From: an uncultured Myxococcales bacterium
GTDB lineage: Bacteria > Myxococcota_A > UBA9042
DNA length: 5,850 nt
Direction: 5' to 3'
NCBI GenBank assembly: GCA_903917305.1
Contig: CAIXAA010000547.1
Location: forward strand, 1 to 5,850
Part shown: positions 1 through 5,850 of the stretch, piece by piece
How the letters are laid out: each line of letters starts with the position of its first letter
How positions within the stretch are numbered: the first letter of the stretch is position 1
Translations under genes and position numbers: made by a program
Notes under the pieces: model-generated
Database searches by the model: none
What the model was told of the DNA's origin: nothing
What the model saw: only the letters and a program-made list of their open reading frames with translations

Positions 1-36
1 CTGACGCGCCTTCCGGCTACGCTTGCGCTGCGACAT
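1..36 (-). CDS. Possible 5' end of a basic protein, cut by the left edge
   Basis: Read on the minus strand, an ATG at 36-34 opens a frame that stays open to the window edge and encodes MSQRKRSRKARQ. Seven of its 12 residues are K, R or H-like basic (all K/R here), so this would be a strongly basic N-terminus. Only an AGG lying too close to the start and a weak GGCGGT-like stretch precede the ATG, so the ribosome binding site is poor. If real, the gene is divergent from the DUF2071 gene and shares the 37-246 spacer with it. The product cannot be identified from 12 residues. Alternatively these bases belong to the 3' end of a plus-strand gene: one plus frame is open from base 1 to a TGA at 190-192, and another ends at 36-38. 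Confidence 0.3.
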   Translation of the reverse strand, partial: MSQRKRSRKARQ

Positions 37-79
37 GACCTGACACCGCCCGCGATCCTTCAAGCGCCCTGCTCGATTG

Positions 80-113
80 CGGGCGTGCGCAAGGGCGAGC
101 ATTTGCACGCCCG
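80..113. repeat. 9-bp perfect inverted repeat, 16-nt loop
   Basis: CGGGCGTGC at 80-88 is the exact reverse complement of GCACGCCCG at 105-113, with 16 bases between the arms. Pairing can extend outward by GAT/ATC if two bases bulge on the left side. No run of T follows on either strand, so it does not look like an intrinsic terminator. The right arm overlaps the candidate -35 element at 103-108, so it could be an operator for a dimeric regulator or a stem-loop. The repeat is seen directly; its function is inferred. Confidence 0.5.
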
Positions 114-131
114 ATCCGCTGCGGCTAGAGT
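103..131 (+). promoter_or_regulatory. Candidate sigma70-like promoter of the DUF2071 gene
   Basis: TTGCAC (103-108) and TAGAGT (126-131) are separated by 17 bases. The -10 matches TATAAT at four of six positions, while the -35 matches only the TTG of TTGACA. Transcription would begin near 138, giving a leader of about 110 bases before the ATG at 247. It is the best candidate I see in the spacer, but single weak matches are common by chance. Confidence 0.25.
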
Positions 132-234
132 GGAATCATCGGCAGCGAGCATGGACAAGCACACAGGTTCACGGCGAAATCGCGCGGGTTGATGCCTGCA
201 CGTCTCTCGCTGTGCCCGCCTCGCCTCGCTGCCG

Positions 235-239
235 GGAGG
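235..239 (+). promoter_or_regulatory. Ribosome binding site deciding the DUF2071 start
   Basis: GGAGG lies 7 bases before the ATG at 247. The next in-frame ATG (352) has no comparable purine-rich site, so 247 is the better start even though the recognisable domain begins only near residue 39. Confidence 0.75.
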
Positions 240-246
240 TGCTGCC

Positions 247-1041
247 ATGCAGGACTCTGCGATCCACCTCGACGACTTGCGAAACCAGGACGGCACGACG
301 CCGGCGCTCCTCCACCGCGTCCGGGCTGCCCTGCGGCCGGACACGCGCTCCATGACGAGCCAGGATTGGCGCCACCTGGTCTACCTGCACTGGCCCGCGG
401 CGCCCGAAGCCCTGCGGCCCCTGCTGCCACCCGGCGTGCAGCTCGATCTGCACCGCGGCCGCGCATGGGTCTCGGTGGTGCCGCACATCGCCGCGGCGCA
501 CCGCAACACGGGGTCGGCGCAGCGTGACGGCGAGTACGCAGCGATCCACGTGCGCACCTACGTCCATGCCGGCGGCGTGCCAGGCATCTGGTACCTGTCC
601 ATCGACGCCTCCTCGCGGCTGGCGGTCGCGACGGGTCGGCTCGTCACCGGTCTGCCGTTCCTATTCTCGCAGATTCGCGACACGAGCGATGGCTCCGACA
701 TCGAGTACGAGTCGGTGCGCCAGTCCGGCCACCACGCCAGCCACCGGGTGGAGGCGAGCATCGGCCAGCCTACCGGCCTCTACATGGCTGGAACATTGGA
801 ACATTTCCTGCTGGAGCGCTACGCCATCTACGGCAAGCACCTGGGGCAGCTGTGGCGCGTGCGCCTGCACCACCCGCCGCTCATCGCCCGCGAGTTGAAG
901 CGCGTGGAGGTCGAAGACGAGCTGATCTCCGCGGCCGGTCTGCCGGGCTACGCCTATCCGCCGCCGGTCTCGCACTACGTCGCCGGCGTGCGCATCGACT
1001 TCTTCGCGCCGCACAAGATCCAGCCGGATGTGCAGATCTGA
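247..1041 (+). CDS. DUF2071 / YqjF-family protein
   Basis: A complete 264-residue soluble protein with no signal peptide or membrane segment. Family-typical blocks appear in order: W41 with HWP at 48-50, then LRPLLPPG at 56-63 followed by an aspartate and a G-AWVSVVP block ending near 79. After these come HVRTYV at 101-106, a GVPGIWYLSIDA segment at 110-121, GTLEHFLLERY at 182-192, and HYVAGVRIDFFAP at 243-255. These match the DUF2071 family, which includes Bacillus subtilis YqjF. The family has no established reaction, so none is assigned. The first 35 residues precede the domain and could be an extension or a start-site error, but a strong GGAGG supports the long form. The gene ends 6 bases before the stop of the convergent SNF2 gene, leaving no space for a terminator between them. 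Family assignment is confident; function is unknown. Confidence 0.88.
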   Translation: MQDSAIHLDDLRNQDGTTPALLHRVRAALRPDTRSMTSQDWRHLVYLHWPAAPEALRPLLPPGVQLDLHRGRAWVSVVPHIAAAHRNTGSAQRDGEYAAIHVRTYVHAGGVPGIWYLSIDASSRLAVATGRLVTGLPFLFSQIRDTSDGSDIEYESVRQSGHHASHRVEASIGQPTGLYMAGTLEHFLLERYAIYGKHLGQLWRVRLHHPPLIARELKRVEVEDELISAAGLPGYAYPPPVSHYVAGVRIDFFAPHKIQPDVQI

Positions 1042-1047
1042 CCGACT

Positions 1048-4000
1048 TCACACGGTATCTTCGGCATCCATCAGCGCACTGCCCAGCGGCGTCGCATGGC
1101 GCAGGCCCGGACCCTGGTTGCCACCGAAGATCGCCTCCAGGTCCGCGCGCGTCAGGCGCTTGACGCCGTCCGCCTCGCTCTCGATGGCCGACGTGACGAG
1201 CGCGCGCTTGCGCTCCTGCAGCACGAGGATGTGGTCCTCGACGCTGTCCTCCACCGCCAGGCGAATCACCAGCACCGGCTTGGTCTGGCCGATGCGGTGC
1301 ACGCGGTCGGAAGCCTGCTGTTCCACTGCCGGATTCCACCACGGATCGTAGTGCACGACGACATCCGCCGCCGTCAGGTTCAGGCCGACGCCGCCCGCCT
1401 TCAAGCTCACCAGGAACACCGGCGGGCCGTCGGCCGACTGCGCATCGGCAATCACCGCACTGCGATCCCGTGTGGATCCATCCAGGTACGCCGTCTCGAT
1501 GCCCATCTCGCCCAGCTGCTTGCGCAGGATCTTGAGCATCGTGGTCCACTGCGAGAACACCAGCACGCGGCGGCCTTCGCTGAGCAGCTCCTCGACGGTC
1601 TGCAAGAACAGCTCGGTTTTCGCGGACTCCGCCACGGCGCGCGCATCCTCGAACGGCAGCAGGTCCGGGTGGCAGCACGCCTGGCGCAGACGCAGCAAGG
1701 CCTCCAGCACGGTCAACGCGTTGCGCTCCACACCGGATTCACCAACCAGCTTCATCACTTGCGCGCGATACGTGTTGCGCACCTTCTCGTACAGCTGCCG
1801 TTGCGGCGGCGCCATGGTGCAGCGCAGCGTGACCTCGGTCACCGGCGGCAGCTCCGTCAGCACGTCCGTCTTCAAGCGCCGCAGCAGGAACGGCCGCAGG
1901 CGCTGGCGCAGCTGGTCGAGCAGCTCCGGCTGGACTTCGCCCGCCTTTTCATCGCCATAGCGCCGCAGGACGCGGGCGCGCGTGCCGAAGAAGCCGGGCA
2001 TCAGGAACGTGTACTGGCTCCACAGCTCCATCAGGTTGTTTTCCAGCGGCGTGCCGGTCAACGTCACCCGGTGGCGCGCATGCAGGCTGCGCGCCGCCTG
2101 CGCCGTCTGGCTGCTGGCGTTCTTGATGGCCTGCGCCTCGTCCAAGATCGCGTAGTGAAAGCGGAAAGGCGCGAGAAGCTCCTGATCCAGGCGCAACAGG
2201 GCGTACGACGTGATGATGAGGTCACATTCGCCCAGCTTCTTGATCTTCTCCAGCCGCTCTTCGCGACTGCCGCCGCGCAGCACCAGCACGCGCAAGCCGG
2301 GCGTGAACTTCGCCGCCTCGTCCGCCCAGTTCTGCACGACCGACGTCGGCGCCACGACCAGCGACGGCACAAGTGCGCGTCCCGCCTCGACTTCCGTCTG
2401 CAGCAGCGCAAGCGCCTGGATGGTCTTGCCCAGACCCATGTCGTCCGCGAGGCAGCCGTGCAGGTCCAGATCGCGCAGCGCGCACAGCCACTCGAAGCCG
2501 CGCTGCTGGTACGCGCGCAGCTCACCCACGAAGCCGGCCGGCAGCTCGCGCGGAGCAATCCCTTCAAAGTTCGCGATCTTGTCGACGAACGCGTGCCAGC
2601 CGGCATCGCCCGCGTCGTGCTCCTTGGCCATCTCGACCAGGGCCGGCGCCAGGCAGCCTTCGACGCGGTGCTCGCCCGTCTCGGCATCGATGGGCGCGAG
2701 TTCCTGCAGATCGATCAGCGCCGCGCCGTGCCGCCGCAGCCAGGCGATCGGCAGCCGCGCCATTTCGCCATCCGCCAGGCGGATGTAGCGCGCACCGGCA
2801 CGCCAGGCTTGGATGACGTCCTTGAGCGCAATCGCGTGATCGCCGGCGTGGATGTCGACCCGCACACCGAACCAATCGATACCACTGCGAATCTTGATCT
2901 GCGGCACCACCGAATGCCGGCTCGGCCGCAGCTTGAGCAGCGTCTCCTGGCCCAGCACCTCGGCGCCATCGCGTTCGAAGGTCGGCAGGTGATCCGCAAG
3001 AAAATCAAGGGCTTCATCGAGAGGCAGGCTCGCCGGCAGCGCCGCGCCCACCGCTCGGGCCACGCGGGCGTGCCAGCGCTGCTCGAAGACGTGATCGCGC
3101 TGCCACAGCGTCGGCGTCGGCGCGTGCAGGCCCGGCAAGGTTGGACCATGGTGGCTGCGCGCGAAGACCTTCGGCCCGGTTCCAGCAACAAATTCGGTCA
3201 CTTCGCGACCAGCCACGTCGCCATCGTCGGTGCGGTAGGCAAAGACCAACGAGACCGTCAGCTGCTCGTCCAGCTCGTCGAGCTTGAGCACAGGAATCGC
3301 AGTCGCCACGCGGGCTTGCGGCAACACGGTCGTGCGCTCGGTCAGCGTCACTTCGCCGCGCAGGGCCGGAAGCATGTCGCGGCAGAAGTCCGGCACATCG
3401 CCCGCCGCGATCTGCACGGGCCCGGTGCGCAGCAGGTTCAGCACGGTGCGCGCGCTGCAATCCGGCCGAACCATGCACATTTCGCCGCGCAGGTAGAGCC
3501 ATGGCACCGGCCCCGGCAGCAGCACGTAGTCTTCTGCGCCGCGACCCGGCACGCTCGACTGCACCTGGGCGCGCAGCTCGATGCCGCCGCCCGGCATGTC
3601 CTGGATGAGCACGCTCACCGGGCGCAACACGCCGTCGACCTTGGCATCTTCGCCATCCACGCGCAGCGTGAAGGGCTCGGCGTCGACGAACAACCGCAGG
3701 AAGACGTCGATGAAGCCGGGCTGGATGGTGCGAACGCGCAGATCGTGGCGATTCACGAGGCAAAGCACGGGGATGAGGTCGTCGCGGTTGGCGGTGACGC
3801 TGTCCTGCGTGCGGTAGCCGAAGTGGCCGACGGCGGTGGGCGTCCAGCCGCAGACGGTGCCGGCGCTGCGCTTGCCGCGGTCCGAGAGCGCGCGGCGGCG
3901 GCGCACGACGCTGACCGTGGTCTCGGTCCCGGCGTGCAGCGTCAAGTCGTAGCACATCCACGAGGCTCGGGCGGCGTCGTTGCTGACCTGCGTGGTGCCG

Positions 4001-4356
4001 CCGGCCAGCAAGGCGCGCCAGGCGGTGCGCGTCGAGGGCCGCGGCGCTTCGATGCCGCCGGATTCGAGGTTGTGCTGCAACGCCAGCGCGGCGGACATGG
4101 CGTGGCTGCACACGTCCTCGCCGTCGTCGCAGGTGCAGTCCCAGCCGTCGAGCACCGCGCCTTCGGCGCCGTAGTCGAGGGTGAGCGTGACGGTGGCGGC
4201 GGTGTCGCGATCGGGACCGACCAGCACGTGGTAGCGGTTCTCGTCCGGGCCGGCGCGCGCGATGCGCTGCACCATGCTGCGGCGGAAGCCTTCGGCGCCG
4301 GCGAGCCGCGCGCGGTTGCCGATGCTGCTCTCGAGCAGGCTGAGGTTCAGGCGCAT
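1048..4356 (-). CDS. SWIM zinc-finger SWI2/SNF2 family ATPase (DEAD/DEAH-like helicase)
   Basis: A 1102-residue probable nucleic-acid-dependent ATPase of helicase superfamily 2. Residues 74-85 form a SWIM motif, CxC-x6-CxH (C74, C76, C83, H85), expected to bind zinc and contact DNA or protein. The SNF2 ATPase lobe follows: Walker A DDMGLGKT at 638-645, motif Ia VVAPTSVVQNW at 667-677, Walker B DEAQ at 739-742, and motif III LTGTPLEN at 766-773. The C-terminal helicase lobe has RVLVFSQW at 930-937, SLKAGGVGLNLT at 984-995, and DRVHRIGQ at 1017-1024 with its arginine finger. All catalytic motifs are intact. Residues of about 100-600 hold no motif I can name, apart from general resemblance to the accessory region of bacterial SNF2 proteins. 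The start at 4356 is chosen because GGAGAGG precedes it and the protein sequence becomes family-like there; the open frame continues upstream to 4680 but only as an arginine/glycine-rich shadow inside truD. The start overlaps the truD stop by 10 bases, so it is probably co-transcribed with and coupled to truD. Typical members act in DNA repair, transcription recycling or chromosome remodelling; which applies here is not visible. Confidence 0.93.
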   Translation of the reverse strand: MRLNLSLLESSIGNRARLAGAEGFRRSMVQRIARAGPDENRYHVLVGPDRDTAATVTLTLDYGAEGAVLDGWDCTCDDGEDVCSHAMSAALALQHNLESGGIEAPRPSTRTAWRALLAGGTTQVSNDAARASWMCYDLTLHAGTETTVSVVRRRRALSDRGKRSAGTVCGWTPTAVGHFGYRTQDSVTANRDDLIPVLCLVNRHDLRVRTIQPGFIDVFLRLFVDAEPFTLRVDGEDAKVDGVLRPVSVLIQDMPGGGIELRAQVQSSVPGRGAEDYVLLPGPVPWLYLRGEMCMVRPDCSARTVLNLLRTGPVQIAAGDVPDFCRDMLPALRGEVTLTERTTVLPQARVATAIPVLKLDELDEQLTVSLVFAYRTDDGDVAGREVTEFVAGTGPKVFARSHHGPTLPGLHAPTPTLWQRDHVFEQRWHARVARAVGAALPASLPLDEALDFLADHLPTFERDGAEVLGQETLLKLRPSRHSVVPQIKIRSGIDWFGVRVDIHAGDHAIALKDVIQAWRAGARYIRLADGEMARLPIAWLRRHGAALIDLQELAPIDAETGEHRVEGCLAPALVEMAKEHDAGDAGWHAFVDKIANFEGIAPRELPAGFVGELRAYQQRGFEWLCALRDLDLHGCLADDMGLGKTIQALALLQTEVEAGRALVPSLVVAPTSVVQNWADEAAKFTPGLRVLVLRGGSREERLEKIKKLGECDLIITSYALLRLDQELLAPFRFHYAILDEAQAIKNASSQTAQAARSLHARHRVTLTGTPLENNLMELWSQYTFLMPGFFGTRARVLRRYGDEKAGEVQPELLDQLRQRLRPFLLRRLKTDVLTELPPVTEVTLRCTMAPPQRQLYEKVRNTYRAQVMKLVGESGVERNALTVLEALLRLRQACCHPDLLPFEDARAVAESAKTELFLQTVEELLSEGRRVLVFSQWTTMLKILRKQLGEMGIETAYLDGSTRDRSAVIADAQSADGPPVFLVSLKAGGVGLNLTAADVVVHYDPWWNPAVEQQASDRVHRIGQTKPVLVIRLAVEDSVEDHILVLQERKRALVTSAIESEADGVKRLTRADLEAIFGGNQGPGLRHATPLGSALMDAEDTV

Positions 4357-5528
4357 GGCACCTCTCCGCCCGCCAGGTTGCCTGCCGCGCTGTCTTCGTC
4401 TTCTGCGAAGTCCGTCTGCGCCAACGCAGCCGACGGCCCCACAAGTTCGTGAATCAATCCAGTAGCAAAGGAGCCGGCGGGCAGCGTGAACGTGACCACG
4501 GCGCTGTCGCCGTCGACCTCCAGCCCCACCTCGCCCGGTTGCACCGTCGCCGGCCGGCGCGTGCCTTCCGCGAGGTGGCCCAGCGCAGCAAAGTCCGCGG
4601 GTTGCATCCCGAAGATGCGCAGCACCTCGGCCTCGAGCTCTCCCGCTTCGCGCAGCGCACGGGTCATCTTCGGTCCCCACATCGGCCCGGTCACGACGAT
4701 CTCGCCCGCCTCCAACCGGCGCTGCTCGCGCGCCACGTCTTCGGTGACGAACACGCCGCCGGTGTCGGTCTTCTTGCAGACGTCGCCGTCGAGAACCTGA
4801 CGCAGAATGCCTAGTTCCATGCGACGCGCCAGCGTGCGGTTGAACACTTCGGACTGGATCGCCGAGGCAGCGAGGCGCCGCAGCGGCCGATCGGCGAGGT
4901 GCAGCGAGTGCACGACGTCATCGGGCGTGCGCACCTGGACCGTGCGCGTCATGCCCTGCGTCAGCGCCCAGCCAGCGGCCAGCGTCGAGCCGCCGTGTCC
5001 CATACGCTGAGAACCATAGAAGTTTGGCACGCCAGTCTGCGCAATGCGCGCCAGTTTCGCCTCCAGCAGGGCCGCCGCGTCTTCGACCACGCCGCGAATG
5101 CGGATGCGAAAGCGGTTGCCGGCCAGGTGCCCCGTGCGCAGCTTGTTGCGGTGCGCCTGGACGTCCAGCACATGCACGCGATCACTCTCGATTTGCCCGA
5201 GACGCGGTTCGCGGTCGCGCGGCACGCTCAGCCACTGCCGCGTCACTGCACGCCGATCCTTGAGACCCGCCATGCCGACGTCGCCGCCGGACATGTCGAG
5301 GGCGCGCGCCACGTGCCGGCGCAGGGTCTCGCCGGCCACATCGATCTTCTCGATCCACAGGTACAAGTGGTCGCCCGCGCCGGCGGGAAGGTAGAGCGGA
5401 ATCTCTTCGACCTCGAAATCTTCAACGGCGACGCGGATATTGCCGCCGCAACCGGGCAGATCGGCAGTCCACCGCGGAAGCGGCTGCAACGGGACGAGTG
5501 GACAAACATGGGTCTGGGAGCCCGACAT
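4347..5528 (-). CDS. truD: tRNA pseudouridine synthase D (TruD)
   Basis: A complete 393-residue cytoplasmic enzyme that isomerises uridine to pseudouridine in tRNA; the Escherichia coli enzyme acts on U13 of tRNA-Glu. Seen in order: VEDFEVEE at 35-42 (the N-terminal family motif), then AGLKDRRAVTRQW at 87-99, which aligns with the E. coli catalytic block and makes Asp91 the likely catalytic aspartate. Next come HRNKLRTGHLAGNRF at 126-140, GVPNFYGSQRMGHGG at 166-180, and a QSEVFNRTLARRM segment at 225-237 opening the family-specific inserted TRUD domain. GPMWG lies at 281-285 and LPAGSFATGLIHELV at 349-363 ends the fold. The E. coli protein has about 349 residues; this one is longer mainly by a short N-terminal stretch and a C-terminal acidic tail. 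An in-frame TAA lies three codons before the ATG at 5528, so the start cannot be further upstream. No clear Shine-Dalgarno sequence precedes it. It is the first gene of a pair with the SNF2 gene. Confidence 0.95.
   Translation of the reverse strand: MSGSQTHVCPLVPLQPLPRWTADLPGCGGNIRVAVEDFEVEEIPLYLPAGAGDHLYLWIEKIDVAGETLRRHVARALDMSGGDVGMAGLKDRRAVTRQWLSVPRDREPRLGQIESDRVHVLDVQAHRNKLRTGHLAGNRFRIRIRGVVEDAAALLEAKLARIAQTGVPNFYGSQRMGHGGSTLAAGWALTQGMTRTVQVRTPDDVVHSLHLADRPLRRLAASAIQSEVFNRTLARRMELGILRQVLDGDVCKKTDTGGVFVTEDVAREQRRLEAGEIVVTGPMWGPKMTRALREAGELEAEVLRIFGMQPADFAALGHLAEGTRRPATVQPGEVGLEVDGDSAVVTFTLPAGSFATGLIHELVGPSAALAQTDFAEDEDSAAGNLAGGEVPCA
4361..4367 (-). promoter_or_regulatory. Ribosome binding site of the SNF2 gene, inside truD
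   Basis: On the minus strand GGAGAGG lies 4 bases before the ATG at 4356, with its GGAG core 7 bases away. It sits within the last codons of truD, which fits translational coupling, and it fixes the SNF2 start against the longer upstream frame. Confidence 0.7.
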
Positions 5529-5616
5529 GGGCCGTTACCATGCATCTTCGCGGCGCCCGCTGCAAGGGACTGGGGCCGCGCAGCCGCGCCCGACGGCGCC
5601 CGGACGGCACGAAAGC

Positions 5617-5645
5617 TTGACCGCGCCGCCCAAGTGGGCAATCGT
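5617..5645 (+). promoter_or_regulatory. Candidate promoter of the lysine-rich exported protein gene
   Basis: TTGACC at 5617-5622 matches the -35 consensus at five of six positions. Seventeen bases further on, AATCGT (5640-5645) matches the -10 at only three of six. Transcription would start near 5652, leaving a leader of about 57 bases. A small dyad fills most of the spacer, an arrangement seen at promoters controlled by MerR-type activators, but no such regulator is present here. No credible truD promoter was found on the other strand. Confidence 0.3.
5628..5639. repeat. Short dyad GCCCA-AG-TGGGC
   Basis: Two perfect 5-bp arms separated by two bases, lying between the candidate -35 and -10 elements of the downstream plus-strand gene. 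It may be an operator half-site pair or chance; a repeat of this length is not rare in GC-rich DNA. Confidence 0.3.
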
Positions 5646-5698
5646 TGCCGGGCTGACTGAGCGCAACACCACAGCGGCTGGCGCGCCTTTCCCTCAGC

Positions 5699-5703
5699 GG
5701 AGG
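5699..5703 (+). promoter_or_regulatory. Ribosome binding site of the lysine-rich protein gene
   Basis: GGAGG lies 5 bases before the ATG at 5709. It is a full consensus site and, with the signal peptide that follows, makes this start convincing although the gene is cut by the window edge. Confidence 0.75.
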
Positions 5704-5708
5704 ATACG

Positions 5709-5850
5709 ATGAAGAAGTTCCTGGTTGCCAAGTTGATTGCGGCTTCGACGGTGGTTGGTCTTCTCGGTCTGAGCGCGGCTGCGTTCGCTGAAGAGCCCGC
5801 GAAGGCCGAGGCCGCAGCCAAGCCCGAGAAGAAGGCCAAGAAGGCCAAGA
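5709..5850 (+). CDS. Exported lysine/alanine-rich protein, 3' end outside the window
   Basis: Forty-seven codons are visible and the frame is still open at the edge. Residues 1-27 form a classical Sec signal peptide: MKKF followed by a hydrophobic core rich in Leu, Val and Ala, ending in AFA with likely cleavage before E28. The 20 mature residues seen contain 7 Lys, 7 Ala, 4 Glu and 2 Pro and end in KKAKKAK, so the mature protein begins as a low-complexity, increasingly basic chain. It is expected in the periplasm or outside the cell. Such composition occurs in acid-shock-like and other small envelope proteins, but no family can be named from this fragment. About a third of codons in the signal region end in T (GTT, GGT, CTT, GCT), more than in the neighbouring genes, which may reflect high expression. 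It is divergent from truD across a 180-base spacer. Confidence 0.8.
   Translation, partial: MKKFLVAKLIAASTVVGLLGLSAAAFAEEPAKAEAAAKPEKKAKKAK

Noticed and set aside
151..192. A 13-codon upstream ORF (ATG at 151, TGA at 190) in the DUF2071 leader, with a TGATG overlap to another frame
   Set aside because: There is no ribosome binding site and no run of regulatory codons or attenuator structure, so it is likely chance.
1016..1039. AGATC/GATCT 5-bp inverted repeat near the convergent stops as a possible terminator
   Set aside because: The stem is too short, AT-rich and without a T-run on either strand.
3014..4444. A 476-codon minus-strand frame overlapping the SNF2 gene
   Set aside because: It is Arg/Ala/His-rich shadow sequence in another frame of the same strand, without family features.
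1096..4452. A 1118-codon plus-strand open frame antisense to nearly the whole SNF2 gene
   Set aside because: It is very rich in Arg, Ala, His and Gln with no recognisable motif, as expected when the complement of a GC-rich gene lacks stops. The opposite strand encodes complete SNF2 and SWIM motifs.
4357..4680. N-terminal extension of the SNF2 reading frame by 108 codons
   Set aside because: The extension lies entirely within truD coding sequence, is low-complexity Arg/Gly-rich, and a good ribosome binding site precedes the ATG at 4356.
4899..5660. A 253-codon plus-strand frame antisense to truD
   Set aside because: It has composition typical of a shadow frame and no motif, while truD on the other strand has every family motif.
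5243..5848. A 201-codon minus-strand frame crossing from the right edge into truD, with a signal-like start
   Set aside because: Its hydrophobic beginning is the antisense of the lysine-rich protein's Ala/Lys codons, and it then runs through the spacer into truD in a different frame. The plus-strand gene there has a consensus ribosome binding site and a proper signal peptide.

Overview
This is a GC-rich bacterial window, roughly two-thirds G+C by eye, with tightly packed genes and mostly G/C third codon positions. It is probably a high-GC proteobacterium or myxobacterium-like organism. That is inferred from the composition and from a TruD-type pseudouridine synthase, a family best known in bacteria from Gammaproteobacteria and some related lineages. 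Nothing in the sequence fixes the genus. No phage, transposon, CRISPR, tRNA or rRNA sequence was recognised.

Layout from left to right. Bases 1-36 may hold the first 12 codons of a very basic minus-strand protein that runs off the left edge. Bases 37-246 are non-coding and hold a 9-bp inverted repeat overlapping a weak sigma70-like promoter. From 247 to 1041 on the plus strand is a complete DUF2071/YqjF-family gene with a good ribosome binding site. Six bases beyond its stop lies the stop of a convergent minus-strand gene (1048-4356). That gene encodes a 1102-residue SWI2/SNF2 ATPase with an N-terminal SWIM zinc-binding motif. Its start codon lies inside the 3' end of truD (4347-5528, minus strand), with a 10-nt overlap, so truD and the SNF2 gene look like a translationally coupled pair transcribed right to left. 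Bases 5529-5708 are a divergent spacer with a possible plus-strand promoter. The window ends within the 5' part of a small exported lysine/alanine-rich protein (5709 onward).

The genes do not form an obvious single pathway. truD modifies tRNA uridine, the SNF2-SWIM protein is a probable nucleic-acid-dependent ATPase, DUF2071 has no settled function, and the last gene is an envelope or periplasmic protein of unknown role. The truD-SNF2 coupling is the only physical link suggesting co-expression. I do not see a convincing new defence or mobile system. The points most worth a second look are the overlap, the inverted repeat upstream of DUF2071, the unassigned middle of the SNF2 protein, and the lysine-rich exported protein with its dyad-bearing promoter region.
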